This document shows, in pieces, positions 51,235 through 59,971 of a stretch of DNA of 64,000 nt. Source of the DNA: Nonomuraea glycinis (lineage in GTDB: Bacteria; Actinomycetota; Actinomycetes; Streptosporangiales; Streptosporangiaceae); the NCBI RefSeq assembly GCF_014646515.1, contig NZ_BMNK01000021.1, forward strand, positions 62,001 through 126,000. The letters are read 5' to 3'. Position numbers and translations under genes: made by a program. Numbering within the stretch: position 1 is the first letter of the stretch; each line of letters begins with the position of its first letter. Under the pieces are notes generated by a model that was not told where the DNA came from, did no database searches, and saw only the letters and a program-made list of their open reading frames with translations.

Positions 51235-52554
51235 TCAGCGCTTCCCGAACACCGCGCGGCCGAGAGGCGGGATGGCCCCGCAGACCCGGAAGAACCTTCG
51301 AGTCGTTGACCGCTTCAGCGCGCTTGTGGTGATCGCGGCTTCGGTGTTGCGCACGACCTCGCGGACCGTCTCGAACCCGTGGCGCAGCATGTCCGCCTCG
51401 TAGGCGCCCAACGCCCGCGACAGCGGCTCCTCGCCGCGGTCGGCCGCGGTGAGCGCGGCGCAGAGCCGGTGCGCGTCGCGCAGCGCCGCGTTGCCGCCGA
51501 GCCCGCCGACCGGTGGCATGTGGTGGACGGCGTCTCCGAGCCCGGTGACGTTGCCGGGCTCGCCCCGGACGATCGGTTCGGCGGCGCTGAACCCGGTCCG
51601 GTAGAGGGTGTCCGGGGTAGAGGCGGACAGGAGGCGGCGCAGGTCGGGATGCCACCCGGCCGTCCGCTCGGCCAGCAACTCCCGCAGCGCGGCCGGGTCG
51701 TCCTGCGCCTTCGACGTGAAGCTCGCCGGGAGGGAATCGCGGTGTGTGATGAACGCCCACAGGACGTAGTCGTCGTCATGCGAGTCCGCCAGCAGGTGCT
51801 CCGGGTCGAGCCCGAGCGCGCGCACCCGGTCGCCGAGCCTGGCGGTGATCGACGCGGGGTGCTCGCGCCTGCGGAAGATCGCGGTGAACAGGAAGTCCCT
51901 GCGCGGCCAGAAGACGTTGCGGCCGGCGAGCAGGTCCGGCAGCCATCGCCGGTTCTCCTCGGTGAGGAACAGCTTGCCGGCGACGGCCGTCGCCGGCAGT
52001 TCGGTGCGGCCGGCCTCCGGATGGAGCTGCGACCACACCCGGGAGCCCGCGCCGTCGGCCGCGACGAGCACGTCGGCGGTCGCGGTGGTGCCGTTGGCGA
52101 ACTTCGCCGTGACCGTCCCGTCGTCCGCCCGGGCGAAGCCGGTGAACTCATGGTCGAAGCGGACGACATCCTCCAGACCGGCCAGCAGCAGTTTGCGCAG
52201 CGTGACGCGGCTGACCGCGTGCTCGCTGGTCGCGGGATCCAGCGGGTCACGAGCCGGGCCGCCCTGCCCGATGAGGACGAGGGGCCGCATCCGCTCGTCG
52301 CGGAAGCCGATCCCGCGCCCTGGGTCGCCCGCGGTGGCCACCAGCAGCTCCCACAGGACGGGTGGCAGGCAGGCGTGCAGGGCGGTGCTCCCGGTCGGCT
52401 CGATGTTCAGCCGGAAGCCCTGGAGCCGCGAGTCGGCCGTGCGGTCCCGTTCGTACACGGTGACGCGCACGCCGGCTCGCCGCAGACCCTGCGCGAGGCA
52501 GAGCCCGCCGATCCCGCCGCCGATCACGGCGACGTCCAAACGCCGAGGGGACAT
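51235..52554 (-). CDS. FAD-dependent aromatic-type monooxygenase
   Basis: About 439 residues from MSPRRLDVAVIGGG (ATG 52554). A start at 52605 would overlap the padR stop as TGATG and cannot be excluded. It has the Rossmann FAD motif AVIGGGIGGLCLAQGLRR, acidic YERD at the end of strand 2, and GLGDAVHHMPPVGGLGGNAAL at the FAD ribityl site. This is the PHBH/tetracycline-modifying (TetX-like) flavoprotein group that hydroxylates aromatic or polyketide compounds. It is directly downstream of a PadR-family regulator gene, which probably controls it. Two fragments of a second copy lie at 48.7 and 49.7 kb. Confidence 0.87.
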   Translation of the reverse strand: MSPRRLDVAVIGGGIGGLCLAQGLRRAGVRVTVYERDRTADSRLQGFRLNIEPTGSTALHACLPPVLWELLVATAGDPGRGIGFRDERMRPLVLIGQGGPARDPLDPATSEHAVSRVTLRKLLLAGLEDVVRFDHEFTGFARADDGTVTAKFANGTTATADVLVAADGAGSRVWSQLHPEAGRTELPATAVAGKLFLTEENRRWLPDLLAGRNVFWPRRDFLFTAIFRRREHPASITARLGDRVRALGLDPEHLLADSHDDDYVLWAFITHRDSLPASFTSKAQDDPAALRELLAERTAGWHPDLRRLLSASTPDTLYRTGFSAAEPIVRGEPGNVTGLGDAVHHMPPVGGLGGNAALRDAHRLCAALTAADRGEEPLSRALGAYEADMLRHGFETVREVVRNTEAAITTSALKRSTTRRFFRVCGAIPPLGRAVFGKR

Positions 52555-52604
52555 GGGAGTTCCCGCTTTCCGGTGAGGGGCGCGCAGCCCGCGAGCCCGT
52601 GCCA

Positions 52605-53150
52605 TCAGGTCTGCTCAGCTGTGTCCGCGAGCACCGCCAGCAGGCGGTCGTGCCAGCTGACCTCCGTCTCGAGCCGCATCAGGGTGTGGTCGAAGGCGAT
52701 GGCCTCCAACCTGGTCAGGTAGGGCTCGGCCTCGGCGCGTAGGTTGCGCCAGAAGTCGAGCTGCGCGGCGTAGGAGTCGCGCCGCTGCTGGGCCGCTGTG
52801 CGCAGCTCATCGGGGCCGATCTCGTCGCCGTGCAGGAGCACCAGCTGGATCGGATCCGGCCGGAGTTTCGTGTCGGCCAGGACGGATCTGATCACTGAGA
52901 CCAGTTCGGCCCGGCCCTTGTCGGTGATTCCGTACACCGTCCGAGCAGGGAGATTGCCTTCCTGCTCGGTGCGGACCACCTCGACGACGCCTTCGTCCGC
53001 CATCCGGCGCAGCGCGCCGTACAGCGATCCGGGCTTGATGTCCGCCCACAACTCGACCCGGTCGACTTGCGCTGCGGCTCGGATCTTGTGCCCGTGCATG
53101 GGGCCGCCGTCGGCCAGGGCGCCGAGAATGAAAAGGCGCGGTGCTCGCAT
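52605..53150 (-). CDS. PadR-family transcriptional regulator
   Basis: About 181 residues from MRAPRLFILGALADGG (ATG 53150). The PadR winged helix is evident: GPMHGHKIRAAAQVDRVELW, IKPGSLYGALRRMADEGVVE and ARTVYGITDKGRAEL, followed by a C-terminal helical dimerisation domain. Its end abuts the monooxygenase gene, suggesting an operon in which the regulator represses both genes and is relieved by a phenolic or drug-like ligand. The operator was not identified. Confidence 0.9.
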   Translation of the reverse strand: MRAPRLFILGALADGGPMHGHKIRAAAQVDRVELWADIKPGSLYGALRRMADEGVVEVVRTEQEGNLPARTVYGITDKGRAELVSVIRSVLADTKLRPDPIQLVLLHGDEIGPDELRTAAQQRRDSYAAQLDFWRNLRAEAEPYLTRLEAIAFDHTLMRLETEVSWHDRLLAVLADTAEQT

Positions 53151-53231
53151 ATGAGTACTCAAACACGACTTCTTGCCGTACACAAGAGTGAGGCCCGATG
53201 GCGATGCGGCCTCACGCGCGAAGAGACAGCG

Positions 53232-53813
53232 TCAGCAGCGAGGGCCGGGGCTGAAGGTGCCGGCGACGAACTGCTCCGCCGTCGGCGCACGCTCAGGGTC
53301 GGTGAGCCATTGGGAGGCAAGCCCGACGAGCAGGGCGAGGTAGTGCGATCCGGCCGCGTGGACCTCGCCCGGATCGCTGTCCGGTCCGAGGCCGGCGAAC
53401 GCCCGCGCCAGCGAGGCCCTGGCGAGCTCTTGACCGCTGGCGATCATTCCCCGGATCTCGTCGTCCTGCCGTACGGACGCGACAGATTCGAAGTTGACGA
53501 ACCACAGCGATCGGTTCGCCTGAATCGAGTCGATGATCCGACCCCACAGGCCTACCTGATCGCCGAGCCTGGACCGCGTGCCGTCGGCGACGCCGTCGGC
53601 TTCCTTGAGCACCGCGAACAGCAGCTCACCCCATTCCGTGTTGAGATCGCGCAAGGCCCGGGTGAGCAACCGCTCCTTGGACCCGAAGTGGTAGTTGATC
53701 GACGCCTGGTTCGCTCCCGACGCCGCGACCAGGTCTCGCACGGTCGTGTGCGCGTACCCCTGGGCCAGCAGACACTCGCGCGCCGCCAGCAACAGCTTGT
53801 CCTTGGCACTCAT
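53232..53813 (-). CDS. TetR-family transcriptional regulator
   Basis: The protein is 193 residues. The HTH is KLLLAARECLLAQGYAHTTV with SGANQASINYHFGSKERLLT; the rest is a helical ligand-binding domain. The gene is divergent from the ABC exporter operon starting at 53882, and the 68-bp gap holds an AT-rich inverted repeat. It most likely represses the exporter in the absence of the exported or inducing compound. Confidence 0.9.
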   Translation of the reverse strand: MSAKDKLLLAARECLLAQGYAHTTVRDLVAASGANQASINYHFGSKERLLTRALRDLNTEWGELLFAVLKEADGVADGTRSRLGDQVGLWGRIIDSIQANRSLWFVNFESVASVRQDDEIRGMIASGQELARASLARAFAGLGPDSDPGEVHAAGSHYLALLVGLASQWLTDPERAPTAEQFVAGTFSPGPRC

Positions 53814-53843
53814 ATGCTCTACCGTATCAAATCAACATTCGTA

Positions 53844-53859
53844 TTAAACGATCATTTAA
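53844..53859. promoter_or_regulatory. Candidate TetR operator between TetR and ABC exporter genes
   Basis: TTAAA-CGATCA-TTTAA is a 5-6-5 inverted repeat within an AT-rich 68-bp divergent region. Position and symmetry fit a TetR-type operator that covers both promoters. Confidence 0.55.
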
Positions 53860-53881
53860 AACATCTTTTTAGAGAGGTACC

Positions 53882-54670
53882 ATGACTCCGTACGCCGCTG
53901 CCGCGCCCGCGCCACCCGTACTGCGCATCCGCGCTCTCCGCTGCGAATATCCAGGTGAGGCCGGACCCGTCCACGCCCTGCGCGACGTCGACCTCAATGT
54001 CGCCCGATCATCCTTCTTGGCGATCATGGGACCGTCGGGTTCCGGCAAGACCACCCTCCTGCACTGCGCCGCCGGGCTGCAGAATCCGACGTCAGGCTCC
54101 GTCGAGCTCGACGGGCAAGACCTTCGCGGGCTCGATCAGACCCAGCTCGCGCGGTTGCGCCGGCGCCGCGTCGGATTCGTCTTCCAGTCGTTCAACCTCC
54201 TGCCCGCGCTCTCGGCCATCGACAACGTCGAGCTCCCCCTGCGCCTGGACTCCCGGAAGACCGAACCGGCGCGCACCACCGAACTGCTCACCCGCGTGGG
54301 GCTCGCCAACCGGGGCAGCCACCGCCCTCATCAGCTGTCAGGCGGCCAGAAGCAACGCGTCGCCGTCGCGCGAGCATTGATCACCGATCCCGACATCGTC
54401 TTCGCCGACGAGCCCACGGGCGCCCTCGACATTCGCAGCGCCAGGGAAGTCCTGCGATTGATGCGTGAACTCGCGGATCACGGTCAAACGATCATCATGG
54501 TCACCCACGATCCGGTCGCCGCCTCCTATTCCGACGCCGTCCTCTTCCTCGCCGACGGCCGGATCGTCGATCACCTCCCGCACCCCACCGCGCAGCAGGT
54601 CGCCGGCAGAATGGCCGTCCTGGTCGAGTCCGCGGAACAGGCCGCCCAGGACACGGCGGTGAACCGATGA
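53882..54670 (+). CDS. ABC exporter ATP-binding protein, MacB/LolD-like
   Basis: The protein is 262 residues. Walker A GPSGSGKTTLL, Q-loop FVFQSFNLLPALSA, signature LSGGQKQRVAVARAL, Walker B IVFADEPTGALD and H-loop VTHDPVAASY. This is the MacB/LolD/SalX group that works with FtsX-type permeases. Its stop overlaps the permease ATG (ATGA 54667-54670). The substrate is unknown; such pairs often give drug or peptide resistance in actinomycetes. Confidence 0.92.
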   Translation: MTPYAAAAPAPPVLRIRALRCEYPGEAGPVHALRDVDLNVARSSFLAIMGPSGSGKTTLLHCAAGLQNPTSGSVELDGQDLRGLDQTQLARLRRRRVGFVFQSFNLLPALSAIDNVELPLRLDSRKTEPARTTELLTRVGLANRGSHRPHQLSGGQKQRVAVARALITDPDIVFADEPTGALDIRSAREVLRLMRELADHGQTIIMVTHDPVAASYSDAVLFLADGRIVDHLPHPTAQQVAGRMAVLVESAEQAAQDTAVNR

Positions 54671-55992
54671 TCAAGATCGCCATGCGCTCTTTCGCGCATC
54701 ACCGCGCCGCCGCGATCGCCACGGGCCTGGTCACCCTCGTCGGCACCATCCTGGTGACGGGCATGATGAGCCTGCTCGGCACCGGGCTGGCCGAGAGTAC
54801 GGCCGCCGCCGACCGCGCGTTCCTGGTGCAGTTCCCGCTCATCATGGGCGGCTGGGCGGTCGCGATCGTCCTGTTCGCCATGGTGTCGACGATCAGCGTC
54901 GCTCTCACCGGCCGCGCCGGTGAGATCGCGGGCATCCGTCTCATCGGCGCGAGCCCTCGACAAGTGCAGCAGATGCTCGTCATCGAGACAGCGGCCATCT
55001 CCGCCATCACGGCGCTCCCGGGCCTGGCCGTCGGCTACATGGTCGGCTGGATCGTCACACGGAGCATCCATTCCGCCGGCCTCACCGACGCGGCCTCGGT
55101 CTTCGCTCCCGGTGTGCTCCTTCCGATCCTCGGCGTACTCATCGTGCTGGCCGCGAGCGTACTCGCCGCATGGATAGGCAGCCGTGCTCTCGCGCACCGC
55201 AGCCCTGTGGCCGATGCGTCTCCACCCCGACGCCGTCGTACGGGACGGCATCCGGGACGGCGGCGCCGGGTCACCGCGGCGTTCATGATCGCCGCCGGTT
55301 TGGCCTCATCGGCCGCGGTACTCGCCATGGATCCGGCCGACGTGCTCACCACCGCGATGACCGGGCCCGGCTGCGTCCTCGTCGCCGTCGGCATGTGCGT
55401 CCTCGCCCCGGAGCTCGTCGCCACGGCGAACGCCACGCTCGATGCCTTCCGCCCGGCACGCACCACCGCCCCCGCCCACCTGGCCGCGATCAACCTCTCC
55501 GCGGCCCCGGAGCGGGTACGACCGACCGTGACCTTCCTGACCCTTTTCGTCACTGTCGCCGCGGGCACGCTCACCATGCAAGGCATCGAGAACAGCGTCG
55601 GCACGGCGAACAGCACAGCCCAGGTCCTCGCCTCGATCAACTACTTCGTCGTCGCCCTGATCGCGGCGTTCATGGCCATCGCCCTCACCAACAACCTCGT
55701 CGCCTCCATCACCCAACGCCGCGAGGAGTTCGCGGTCATGTCCCTCATCGGCTCGACCAGCGCACAAACACAGCGCATGCTCGTACGCGAGATCGGTGCG
55801 GCCACCGCCATCAGCACCATTGCCGGAAGCGTAGGGGCGTTCGTCACCGTCCTGCCCTTCGCCATCGTCAAAACCGGCAATCCCCTCCAGGCGGCGGCAC
55901 CGCTGCCCTACGCGGTCACCATCGTGATCGGGATCAGCGTCACCCTCGGCGTCACATCTCTCGTCGGGAGGCGCACCATCCGCACGGCGTGA
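54667..55992 (+). CDS. FtsX-like ABC transporter permease
   Basis: The protein is 441 residues. Hydrophobic segments fall in two blocks, each with an FtsX-type core (for example ALTGRAGEIAGIRLIGASPR and ITQRREEFAVMSLIGSTSAQ). Each core holds the characteristic cytoplasmic loop between helices. The start overlaps the ATPase stop, so the two form one exporter under the divergent TetR gene. No adaptor protein gene is present. Confidence 0.9.
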   Translation: MIKIAMRSFAHHRAAAIATGLVTLVGTILVTGMMSLLGTGLAESTAAADRAFLVQFPLIMGGWAVAIVLFAMVSTISVALTGRAGEIAGIRLIGASPRQVQQMLVIETAAISAITALPGLAVGYMVGWIVTRSIHSAGLTDAASVFAPGVLLPILGVLIVLAASVLAAWIGSRALAHRSPVADASPPRRRRTGRHPGRRRRVTAAFMIAAGLASSAAVLAMDPADVLTTAMTGPGCVLVAVGMCVLAPELVATANATLDAFRPARTTAPAHLAAINLSAAPERVRPTVTFLTLFVTVAAGTLTMQGIENSVGTANSTAQVLASINYFVVALIAAFMAIALTNNLVASITQRREEFAVMSLIGSTSAQTQRMLVREIGAATAISTIAGSVGAFVTVLPFAIVKTGNPLQAAAPLPYAVTIVIGISVTLGVTSLVGRRTIRTA

Positions 55993-56012
55993 GGTCGCGG
56001 CAGGCAAGGACT

Positions 56013-57131
56013 TCAGAGCCAGTCGCGCCGTTTGAAGATCACGTACAAGGTGATGCAGACGGCGGCCATGAGGAGGATGGCGAAGGGATAGCCGAAGGCC
56101 CAGTGGGTTTCCGGCATGTTGTCGAAGTTCATGCCGTAGATGCCGCCGACCACCGTCGGGGCGAACAGGATGGCCGCCCAGGAGGAGATCTTCTTGACCT
56201 CTTCCCCCTGCCGGATGCTGACCTCCGTCATCCGGGCCATCTCGGCGTTCTGCGCCTGGGTGACCAGCGTCGAGTTCACCACCAGGATGTCCTGGAGCTG
56301 CTGGCGGAAGGAGGCCACCCGCTCGGTGACCGTGATGACGTGGTCGGCCACGTCCCGCAGGTAACTCAGCAACTCCTCGTTGAGGTCGTACTTCTCGGCG
56401 CCGGCGATGAACCCGTCGATCAGCCGCACCAGCGGCACGGTGGCGCGCTGGAACTCGATGACCTCGCCGGACAGCTCGTAGACGCGGCGGGAGACCGACG
56501 GGTCGCCGCCGAACACCTGGGCCTCGATCTCCTCGATGTCCTTCTGCAGTCCGGCCACGACCGGGGCGTAGCCGTCGACGACGGCGTCCAGGATGGCGTA
56601 CAGCACCGCCTGGGGGCCCTGGCGGAGCAGGTCGGGGTCGGACTCCATGCGCTTGCGTACCGCCTGGAGGTCGGGGGCCTCCGCGTGCCGGACGGTGAGC
56701 ACGAAGTTGGGGCCGACGAAGATGTGCACCTCGCCGAACGCCACCTCCTCGACGTCGTCGAGGTAGCGGGCGGCGCGCAGCACGACGAAGAGGGTGTCGC
56801 CGTAGCGGTCGGCCTTGGGCCGCTGGGAGCCCACGATCGCGTCTTCCAGGGCGAGCTCGTGCAGCTCGAACTCCTCGGCGAGCTTGACCAGCTCCCACTC
56901 CTTCGGCCGGTAGAGGCCGATCCAGGCCAGGGCGCCGGGCATCTGCTTGAGGCGTTCGAAGGCGTCGGCCAGCGAGCCGGGGTTGTCGACCGCCTTGCCG
57001 TCCTGGTAGATCGTGTTGTTGATCACGGTCGGCCGGTAGGGCGGCTCGTCGGAGGCGCGCGGGTCCATCGAGTGTTCGGGCGCCTCCTCGCGGGTCGCGC
57101 CGGTACGCCTGAGCCCTTTCACCCTGGCCAT
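56013..57131 (-). CDS. corA: CorA-family magnesium/cobalt transporter
   Basis: About 372 residues from MARVKGLRRTG (ATG 57131), preceded by AGGAGGTGGC, a near-perfect ribosome site. It has a long cytoplasmic alpha/beta domain, a stalk helix, then two C-terminal membrane helices. The signature YGMNFDN precedes the pore loop MPETHWAFGYP, and a basic tail FKRRDWL ends the protein. It would form a pentameric channel for Mg2+ or Co2+. It lies 8 nt downstream of the NTF2-like gene. A small piece of a second copy lies at 51.1 kb. Confidence 0.95.
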   Translation of the reverse strand: MARVKGLRRTGATREEAPEHSMDPRASDEPPYRPTVINNTIYQDGKAVDNPGSLADAFERLKQMPGALAWIGLYRPKEWELVKLAEEFELHELALEDAIVGSQRPKADRYGDTLFVVLRAARYLDDVEEVAFGEVHIFVGPNFVLTVRHAEAPDLQAVRKRMESDPDLLRQGPQAVLYAILDAVVDGYAPVVAGLQKDIEEIEAQVFGGDPSVSRRVYELSGEVIEFQRATVPLVRLIDGFIAGAEKYDLNEELLSYLRDVADHVITVTERVASFRQQLQDILVVNSTLVTQAQNAEMARMTEVSIRQGEEVKKISSWAAILFAPTVVGGIYGMNFDNMPETHWAFGYPFAILLMAAVCITLYVIFKRRDWL

Positions 57132-57139
57132 GCCACCTC

Positions 57140-57610
57140 CTAAGGACGGAACTGGTTCAGCTCCTGCAGTGCTCGATCGCGGATGGTCTTGCGCCACATC
57201 GGGGTCCAGCCGAACAGCAGTCCGGCCGGACGGCCCAGCGCCATCTTGGACCAGCGCTTGAAGTCGAACTCCTCGTGATGCCGGACGATCAGGTCCCCGT
57301 CGAACCTGAACTGCGCGTCGATCTCGTTGACCACCTCGCGCCCGGTCTTGGCGAAGGTGTAGCGGGCGGTCCGGTGCGCGCTGCCGGAGAAGTCGTCGGC
57401 GGTCACATCACCGTAGGTGACGTGCAACCTGTCGCGGACCCCGAGCAGGAGCCGCCACATCGCCATCACCCGCTCGCGGCCCTCCACCTCCTGGAAGATG
57501 GGGTCTCCGAAGCTCACCTCGGGGTGGTAGCAACGCTCCATCGCCGCGAAGTCGGCGTGACTCAGAGCCTCATGGAACGCTGTGATCAGCGCAACGTGCC
57601 GTTCGTTCAC
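57140..57610 (-). CDS. NTF2/SnoaL-like fold protein
   Basis: The protein is 156 residues. The cone-shaped NTF2-like pattern is visible: an N-terminal helix pair (ALITAFHEALSHADFAAMER), CYHPEVSFGDPIF, GRERVMAMWRLLL, then beta strands with YTFAKTGREVVNEIDAQFRF. Members are isomerases, hydrolases or non-catalytic binding proteins. It is followed 8 nt later by corA and preceded by the tail of a broken amidohydrolase gene, so it may originally have belonged with that enzyme. Function unassigned. Confidence 0.8.
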   Translation of the reverse strand: MNERHVALITAFHEALSHADFAAMERCYHPEVSFGDPIFQEVEGRERVMAMWRLLLGVRDRLHVTYGDVTADDFSGSAHRTARYTFAKTGREVVNEIDAQFRFDGDLIVRHHEEFDFKRWSKMALGRPAGLLFGWTPMWRKTIRDRALQELNQFRP

Positions 57611-57617
57611 TTTTCCA

Positions 57618-57800
57618 TCAGATCATGACAAGGCCGTTGCTCCAGCACACGGCCCTCAACCAGTCGTCACCCAGATCGAGCCGGTCGAGTGCGTGGAGCT
57701 GATGCGCATACGGGTGCGGAATGGTGGGGAAATCACTGCCGAGGACCACCTTCCCAGCCAGCCCCAGATCACGCAAAGCGGGGCATAGTTTCGCAGGGCA
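57618..57800 (-). pseudogene. C-terminal remnant of an amidohydrolase gene
   Basis: The minus-strand frame reads PALRDLGLAGKVVLGSDFP and then PYAHQLHALDRLDLGDDWLR, ending VCWSNGLVMI and a stop at 57618-57620. GSDFP and the HQLxALxxLDLGDDWLRAV pattern are the C-terminal signature of TIM-barrel amidohydrolases. The upstream ~250 residues with the metal-binding histidines are absent. I found no start, so it is a decayed relic. Confidence 0.8.
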
Positions 57801-57915
57801 GGACGTGCACCCTCAGGCCGTCAGGCCGAGCGCCCGCCACCAACCTGGAACGTCCGCATCAGAATGTCGTTCTGTGAGCACGGCCGAGACTTTACCTGGA
57901 TAGGGTTTCTTCTCG

Positions 57916-58617
57916 ATGGACAAGCTCTGGGCTCAGCTGATCGAGGTCCAGTCCGCCCCCGACCCCTGGGTCGTGGGCGGCTCGGCACTCGCCGCACTCG
58001 CGATCGTCACCTTCACCATGTCCTGGCAGCTGACCAGAGGCCTGATCACGATCGCCCACGAGGGCGGCCACGCCGTGATGGCCCTGCTCACGCGGCGCAA
58101 GCTGGAGGGCATCCGGCTGCACTCCGACACCTCCGGCGTGACGCTCACCCGGGGCAGGCCCAACGGGCCCGGCATGGTGCTGACCGCGCTCGCCGGCTAC
58201 CTGGCGCCCTCGCTGCTCGGGCTGGCGGCCGCCTGGCTGACCGATCAGGGGCGGATCACGCTGCTCATCTGGAGCATGCTGCTGTTCCTGGTCTGCATGC
58301 TGCTGCTGATCCGCAACCTGTACGGCGCGCTGATCCTGCTGGTGACGGGCGGGGCGGTGTTCGCGGTGTCGATGTACGCCCCCGCCGAGGTGCAGCAGGT
58401 GGTGGCCCTGGTGGTGGTCTGGTTCCTGCTCTTCGGCGGCATCCGGCCGATCTTCGAGCTGCAGCGCAAACGGCGCAGGCGGCAGGCCCGCGACTCCGAC
58501 GCCGACCAGCTCGCCAGGCTGACGTTCCTGCCCGGCGGGTTCTACGTGTTCTTCTTCCGGCTGGTCGGGGTGGGCTCGGTGGTCGCCGGCGCCTACCTGA
58601 TGAATCCTCTTCAGTAG
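57916..58617 (+). CDS. M50-like membrane metallopeptidase
   Basis: The protein is 233 residues with about six hydrophobic segments. The zinc motif HEGGH lies in a membrane helix (ITIAHEGGHAVMALL). The rest recalls the M50B-like actinobacterial family (a NPLQ end, and GPGMVLTALAGYLAPSLLGL as the second conserved segment). These are short, widely distributed intramembrane-type peptidases of unknown substrate. The ATG at 57916 is the first start giving the family N-terminus. It is followed 148 nt later by the SMC-type operon; no functional link is evident. Confidence 0.85.
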   Translation: MDKLWAQLIEVQSAPDPWVVGGSALAALAIVTFTMSWQLTRGLITIAHEGGHAVMALLTRRKLEGIRLHSDTSGVTLTRGRPNGPGMVLTALAGYLAPSLLGLAAAWLTDQGRITLLIWSMLLFLVCMLLLIRNLYGALILLVTGGAVFAVSMYAPAEVQQVVALVVVWFLLFGGIRPIFELQRKRRRRQARDSDADQLARLTFLPGGFYVFFFRLVGVGSVVAGAYLMNPLQ

Positions 58618-58765
58618 GTCCCAGACGCCCTTGATCACACCGTCGACGAGGACGACGGGGTGCAGGATGCCGCCGCCGGGGAACACCGCGCCCGTGTGCT
58701 CGGCGGCGGCGCATGGGCCTGATCATGCCACCGGTCCGAGAATGTCGGCGGGAGGCCGTACCTTA

Positions 58766-59971
58766 GTGCGCGTGCCCGAGCAGCCCTTGACTCTCGACAC
58801 CGCGCTCACCGACGAGGCGGTGTTGTCCACCTATCGCCGCATGTTCGCGGCGCTGGCCCGCGACAGCGGTGCGGTGGTCGACGACCCGGCCCTGGTCGAC
58901 ATCGCCGAGACGCTGTTCGCGGCGTTCGCGGAGGCCGGTGAGGAGTGGCTGACGCACGAGCAGATGCGCTTCGCCTGCCGGGCGCATCCGACCGACCAGT
59001 TCGACAACCGGCTGCGCGTGCTCAAGGGGCTCGGGGCGATCCGTGAGGTGTTCCCCAAGCCCAACCAGTTGCGCTATCGAGCGTCGTTCACGAGCGTGGT
59101 CGGGCTGATGTTCATCCGGCGGATGATGGACGACGGCGGGCAGTCCGAGATGCACCGGCTGCTCGCGCTGGAGGATCTCAACGTCGCCGATCCGCGCACC
59201 ACGATGGACGAGGCCCGGCAGAGTGCCGCGAATCTGGCGCGGGCGTTCCGGCTGTGGGCGCTGGAGCTGATCACGCTCACCACCGGCACGATCGAGGAGC
59301 TGCGCGAGCAGGCGCCCAAGCTGTGGGGCACCGAGGAGATCGCGCACCGGGCGCAGAGCCTGCACGGCACCATCCTCACCCGCTGGCCCGAGCTCGACCG
59401 GTCCTGCACCGACCTGCGCGCCGCCATCTACTCCTACAGCGACGCCTCGCGGCGGGCCGCCGGGCGGCTCGCCGACTCGGCCGGGATGACCCGCAACCTG
59501 ACGTTGCTGCCGACGGAGGCGTGGCGGACGTTCGCCCAGACGGCGTCCAAGGAGCGGCTGGCGGCCGTGCTGGACGGGTTCGTGTTCGACGCGCCCGCGC
59601 CCTGGCACGATCCGGCCGCCATCGCCCGCGCCGTCGACGAGGCTCCGCGCCCGACCCCCGCGCAGCCCACTCCCCCACGCTCCGCCCTGCCCGATCCCGG
59701 GCCCGGCGACTCGCTCGACTCCTCGCCCACGGCCGCGGTCGAGCGGCTGACCGAGCTGGCGGAGACCCTGCTGGGGGCGTCGACACGGGTCGCGCTAGCC
59801 GACGTGCTCGGCCCCGACTGGCCCTCCGCACGCCGGTTGCTCGCCGACCTGACGACCGTCGATCTGCGGCCGGAGCTGCCCTACCGGCTCGCCTGGTCCG
59901 ACTCCCTCACGATCGATCCGGCTCGTGAGCCGGCCTGGCTGTCCCACGGCTACCTGGAGCGCGTCCGATGA
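58766..59971 (+). CDS. Kleisin-like/JetA-like subunit of a candidate SMC-type system
   Basis: About 401 residues from GTG 58766, 10 nt after GGGAGG; the open frame runs upstream to 58631. The N-terminal ~110 residues look like a winged-helix domain (EEWLTHEQMRFACRAHPTD, RLRVLKGLGAIREVF). A long helical region follows (about 130-270, LARAFRLWALELITL), then a Pro-rich linker (about 295-325) and a C-terminal domain (RRLLADLTTVDLRPELPYR). Domain order and its place directly before a second winged-helix protein and an SMC-like ATPase recall MksF/JetA. I cannot match it to DUF2397, DUF3375 or MksF by motif. Overlaps the next gene by ATGA. Confidence 0.7.
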   Translation: MRVPEQPLTLDTALTDEAVLSTYRRMFAALARDSGAVVDDPALVDIAETLFAAFAEAGEEWLTHEQMRFACRAHPTDQFDNRLRVLKGLGAIREVFPKPNQLRYRASFTSVVGLMFIRRMMDDGGQSEMHRLLALEDLNVADPRTTMDEARQSAANLARAFRLWALELITLTTGTIEELREQAPKLWGTEEIAHRAQSLHGTILTRWPELDRSCTDLRAAIYSYSDASRRAAGRLADSAGMTRNLTLLPTEAWRTFAQTASKERLAAVLDGFVFDAPAPWHDPAAIARAVDEAPRPTPAQPTPPRSALPDPGPGDSLDSSPTAAVERLTELAETLLGASTRVALADVLGPDWPSARRLLADLTTVDLRPELPYRLAWSDSLTIDPAREPAWLSHGYLERVR

